Shown piece by piece: positions 5,995 through 7,656 of a stretch of 7,656 bases of DNA (within the stretch, counting starts at the first letter, position 1; every line of letters begins with the position of its first letter). The stretch is taken from NCBI GenBank assembly GCA_902478705.1, contig CABSMB010000047.1:1-7656 (forward strand), in the 5' to 3' direction. The notes below the pieces were generated by a model that saw only the letters and a list, made by a program, of their open reading frames with translations, was not told where the DNA came from and ran no database searches. A program made the translations under genes and the position numbers. Origin of the DNA: an uncultured Collinsella sp. GTDB lineage: Bacteria > Actinomycetota > Coriobacteriia > Coriobacteriales > Coriobacteriaceae.

Positions 5995-6567
5995 ATGTCT
6001 CAGAACACCACCACCGCCCAGCCCCGCACCGTCCAGACCGCCGACCGCGGCAAACTCGACGTCCGCGCCCTCGTCTTGCTCGCCATCCTGCTTGCCGCCG
6101 GCTTCATCCTCAACTTCACCGTCGGCAAGGCCATCTCCGGCATCTCGGGCGGCATGATCAGCCCCGAGTTCATCATCTCGGCCTTCTGCCTCACCATCCT
6201 GGTCGTTCGTCCCAACATTGGCCAGGCGCTCGTTATCGGCCTGATCTCGGCCGCCGTGCTCCAGATCACCACCACCTCGCCGTTCGTCGATTTTGCCGCC
6301 GAGGGCATCGCCGCCATGCTCATGGCCGTCATTGTCAACGCTGCCGCCAAGGACGGCCAGGTCAAGCCTGCCGTCGCCATCGTCGCAACCTTCGTGACCA
6401 CCTTTGTCTCGGGCGTCATCTTCATGGTCATCAAGATGGCCATGCTCGGCGTGGTGAGCGAGCTCGCCGCTGCCATGCTGCCCGTCGTCGCCATGACCGC
6501 CGTCTTTAACGCCATCCTGGTCGGCGCTCTCTACCTGCCCATCCAGAAGGCCCTCAAGCTCAACTAA
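5995..6567 (+). CDS. trpP: TrpP-like tryptophan-specific S component of an ECF transporter
   Basis: This 190-residue protein is very hydrophobic, with about six membrane spans (roughly 24-44, 57-72, 76-94, 100-117, 125-148, 156-182). S components bind the substrate and dock on a shared EcfA/EcfA'/EcfT module that powers uptake. It resembles Bacillus TrpP from memory: 'SGGMISPEFIISAFCLTILV' fits the first third, 'SGVIFMVIKMAMLG' and 'VFNAILVGALYLPIQKALK' the last third. The Trp-rich leader and terminator just upstream independently support tryptophan as substrate. AAAGGA (5981-5986) lies eight bases before the ATG; reading further upstream in frame would run through the terminator. The N-terminal ~22 residues are polar and should be cytoplasmic. 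The protein contains no Trp residue. An ECF ATPase gene follows after 212 bases. The substrate is inferred; another aromatic or related compound is not excluded. Confidence 0.82.
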   Translation: MSQNTTTAQPRTVQTADRGKLDVRALVLLAILLAAGFILNFTVGKAISGISGGMISPEFIISAFCLTILVVRPNIGQALVIGLISAAVLQITTTSPFVDFAAEGIAAMLMAVIVNAAAKDGQVKPAVAIVATFVTTFVSGVIFMVIKMAMLGVVSELAAAMLPVVAMTAVFNAILVGALYLPIQKALKLN

Positions 6568-6573
6568 CCCGCT

Positions 6574-6674
6574 CGGCTTTACGAACCACCCCATCTTGGC
6601 GTTCATTCGTCGCTCGCATACCCAAGTACGCTTCGCTCCTCTTTCGCGCCAACCTGGGGCCCCTCGTAAAGCCG
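6574..6674. repeat. Long imperfect inverted repeat between trpP and the ATPase gene
   Basis: CGGCTTTACGA (6574-6584) and TCGTAAAGCCG (6664-6674) are perfect 11-bp inverted copies. Inside them CCCCA (6589-6593) pairs with TGGGG (6655-6659), and TTGGCG (6596-6601) with CGCCAA (6647-6652). The whole folds into a 101-bp, three-tiered stem with a loop of about 45 nt. It begins seven bases after the trpP stop. No U-run follows the right arm, so it is not an ordinary terminator. It may be a dispersed palindromic element or an RNA processing site. No coding sequence is visible in it. Confidence 0.7.
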
Positions 6675-6719
6675 TCTCCGTGCTCCACCACCAAAGACTG
6701 TCCCAAACAACGAGCTTTT

Positions 6720-6759
6720 GGGGACGTTCTTAAACGACTAGCTATGTAAGAACATCCCC
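6720..6759. repeat. Second inverted repeat just before the ATPase gene
   Basis: GGGGACGTTCTTA (6720-6732) and TAAGAACATCCCC (6747-6759) are 13-bp inverted copies with one mismatch, around 14 bases. The mismatch is C-A in a plus-strand transcript but a G-U pair on the minus strand. The left arm can also pair upstream: GTCCCAAA (6700-6707) with TTTTGGGGAC (6716-6725), with small bulges. It ends 20 bases before the ATPase ATG and may be a repeat family member or a leader structure. Confidence 0.65.
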
Positions 6760-6779
6760 GATGACTATGAAAGGTATCC

Positions 6780-7656
6780 ATGGAAACGATCATCAACGTC
6801 GACGATGTCTCGTTCTCCTATGGCACGCAGACCGAGCAGGCGCTTAAGCATATCTCGTTCAGCGTGAACAAGGGAGATTTTATCGGCATTATCGGGCCTT
6901 CGGGCGCCGGCAAGTCCACACTTGCCGCCTGCCTGTCGGGAGCCGTTCCCCACCATTACACCGGAACGTTCTTTGGGTCCGTCATGGTTGACGGCCATGA
7001 CACCTGTGAAGTTTCGCTCACCGATGTGTCGCAGATTGTCGGCAGCGTGTTGCAGGACATCGACACGCAAATGGTCGCCTCGGTCGTCGAGGACGAGATG
7101 CTATTTGGCCTGGAGAACTTTGGCGTTCCCCACGACCAAATCGAGCAACGTGTGAGCGAGACGCTCGAGACCGTCGGTATCAGCGACCTGCGCGACCGAG
7201 AGATCGCCACCCTCTCAGGCGGCCAAAATCAAAAGGTTGCCATCGCCGCCATCCTCGCCATGCGTCCGCGCGTGCTCGTGCTCGACGAACCCACCGCGGC
7301 GCTCGCCCCCGCCAGCTCCACGCTGGTCTTCGAGACCCTGCGTGAGGCCAACCGTGCACTCGGCATCACCATCGTCGTCGTTGAGCAAAAAGTCGCCCTG
7401 CTTTCGGAGTATTGCAACCGCGTGCTCGTGCTCAATCATGGCGAAATCGCGCTACAGGGCGAGCCGCACGAGGTCTTCGCACACGCCGATGAGCTCCGCG
7501 CCATCGGCGTTGATTGCCCGCGTGTCACGCGCATTTTCAACAGCCTCGAGGCCGACGGCCTGGCCAGCGGCACTCCCTGTTTGGATGTTGATGAGGCCGA
7601 GCGCCTGATTACGGGCATCGTCGACCCCGCACACGCAAGCAGCGACATTCAGGCAC
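6780..7656 (+). CDS. ECF transporter ATPase (EcfA-type), cut by window edge
   Basis: The frame is open from the ATG to the window end (292 codons visible). It encodes an ABC ATPase that drives ECF-type uptake at the inner membrane face. Motifs in order: A-loop region 'FSYG' (12-15), Walker A GPSGAGKST (39-47), Q-loop 'LQDIDTQMVASVVEDEMLFGLEN' region (Q92, with the 'VEDE..FGLEN' pattern typical of EcfA), signature LSGGQNQ (145-151), and Walker B 'VLVLDEP' (165-171). Where the switch (H-loop) His is expected, the sequence reads 'VVEQK', so Q203 replaces it. About 70 residues lie beyond the usual ATPase core; as the gene is incomplete it could be a fusion of two ATPase domains or a single EcfA with a long tail. 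GAAAGG (6769-6774) lies five bases before the ATG. It is downstream of trpP and probably serves it, with EcfT and a second ATPase expected beyond the window. No Trp residue is present. Confidence 0.88.
   Translation, partial: METIINVDDVSFSYGTQTEQALKHISFSVNKGDFIGIIGPSGAGKSTLAACLSGAVPHHYTGTFFGSVMVDGHDTCEVSLTDVSQIVGSVLQDIDTQMVASVVEDEMLFGLENFGVPHDQIEQRVSETLETVGISDLRDREIATLSGGQNQKVAIAAILAMRPRVLVLDEPTAALAPASSTLVFETLREANRALGITIVVVEQKVALLSEYCNRVLVLNHGEIALQGEPHEVFAHADELRAIGVDCPRVTRIFNSLEADGLASGTPCLDVDEAERLITGIVDPAHASSDIQA

Noticed and set aside
5854..6606. 250-codon minus-strand open frame over trpP
   Set aside because: The Gly/Asp/Glu-rich composition is the mirror of a hydrophobic membrane protein, and the frame crosses the attenuator terminator.
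1..7656. CRISPR array, tRNA, rRNA or transposase genes
   Set aside because: No regularly spaced repeats, cloverleaf patterns, rRNA segments or transposase motifs were recognised on either strand by eye.

Overview
The window looks like the chromosome of a high-GC Gram-positive gut bacterium, most likely a Coriobacteriia member such as Collinsella. This is inferred from strongly GC-biased third codon positions, GGAGG-type ribosome sites often only 4-5 nt from the start, a signal-peptide-bearing and membrane-anchored C69 dipeptidase, and a 'NWWW' leader peptide of actinobacterial style. No species marker such as rRNA is present, so the assignment is tentative.

Layout. Positions 1-2359 carry three minus-strand genes reading towards position 1: rnd (RNase D), a YugP-type membrane zinc metallopeptidase, and the 5' part of xseA (exonuclease VII large subunit), which is cut by the window edge. 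A 98-bp divergent intergenic region separates rnd from a plus-strand pair: a diacylglycerol/sphingosine-kinase-family lipid kinase and a previously uncalled 30-residue single-span membrane protein. That pair ends at a clear intrinsic terminator (3514-3554). An AT-richer stretch of about 230 bp with direct and inverted repeats then leads into a 600-residue secreted, membrane-anchored C69-family dipeptidase (3786-5588).

The most interesting part is 5690-7656. A promoter-like sequence is followed by a 22-codon leader peptide with three consecutive Trp codons, alternative RNA hairpins and a strong intrinsic terminator. Next come a TrpP-like ECF transporter S component and an ECF-type ATPase (cut by the right edge). 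This reads as a ribosome-mediated, tryptophan-sensing attenuator controlling a tryptophan-uptake ECF transporter, instead of a trp biosynthetic operon. The two visible transporter proteins contain no tryptophan at all, which fits expression under Trp starvation.

The 212-bp gap between trpP and the ATPase gene holds two separate long inverted repeats. They look like an inserted or dispersed palindromic element, or a processing/partial-termination site that sets the ratio of S component to shared module. No tRNA, rRNA, CRISPR array, transposase or phage gene was seen.
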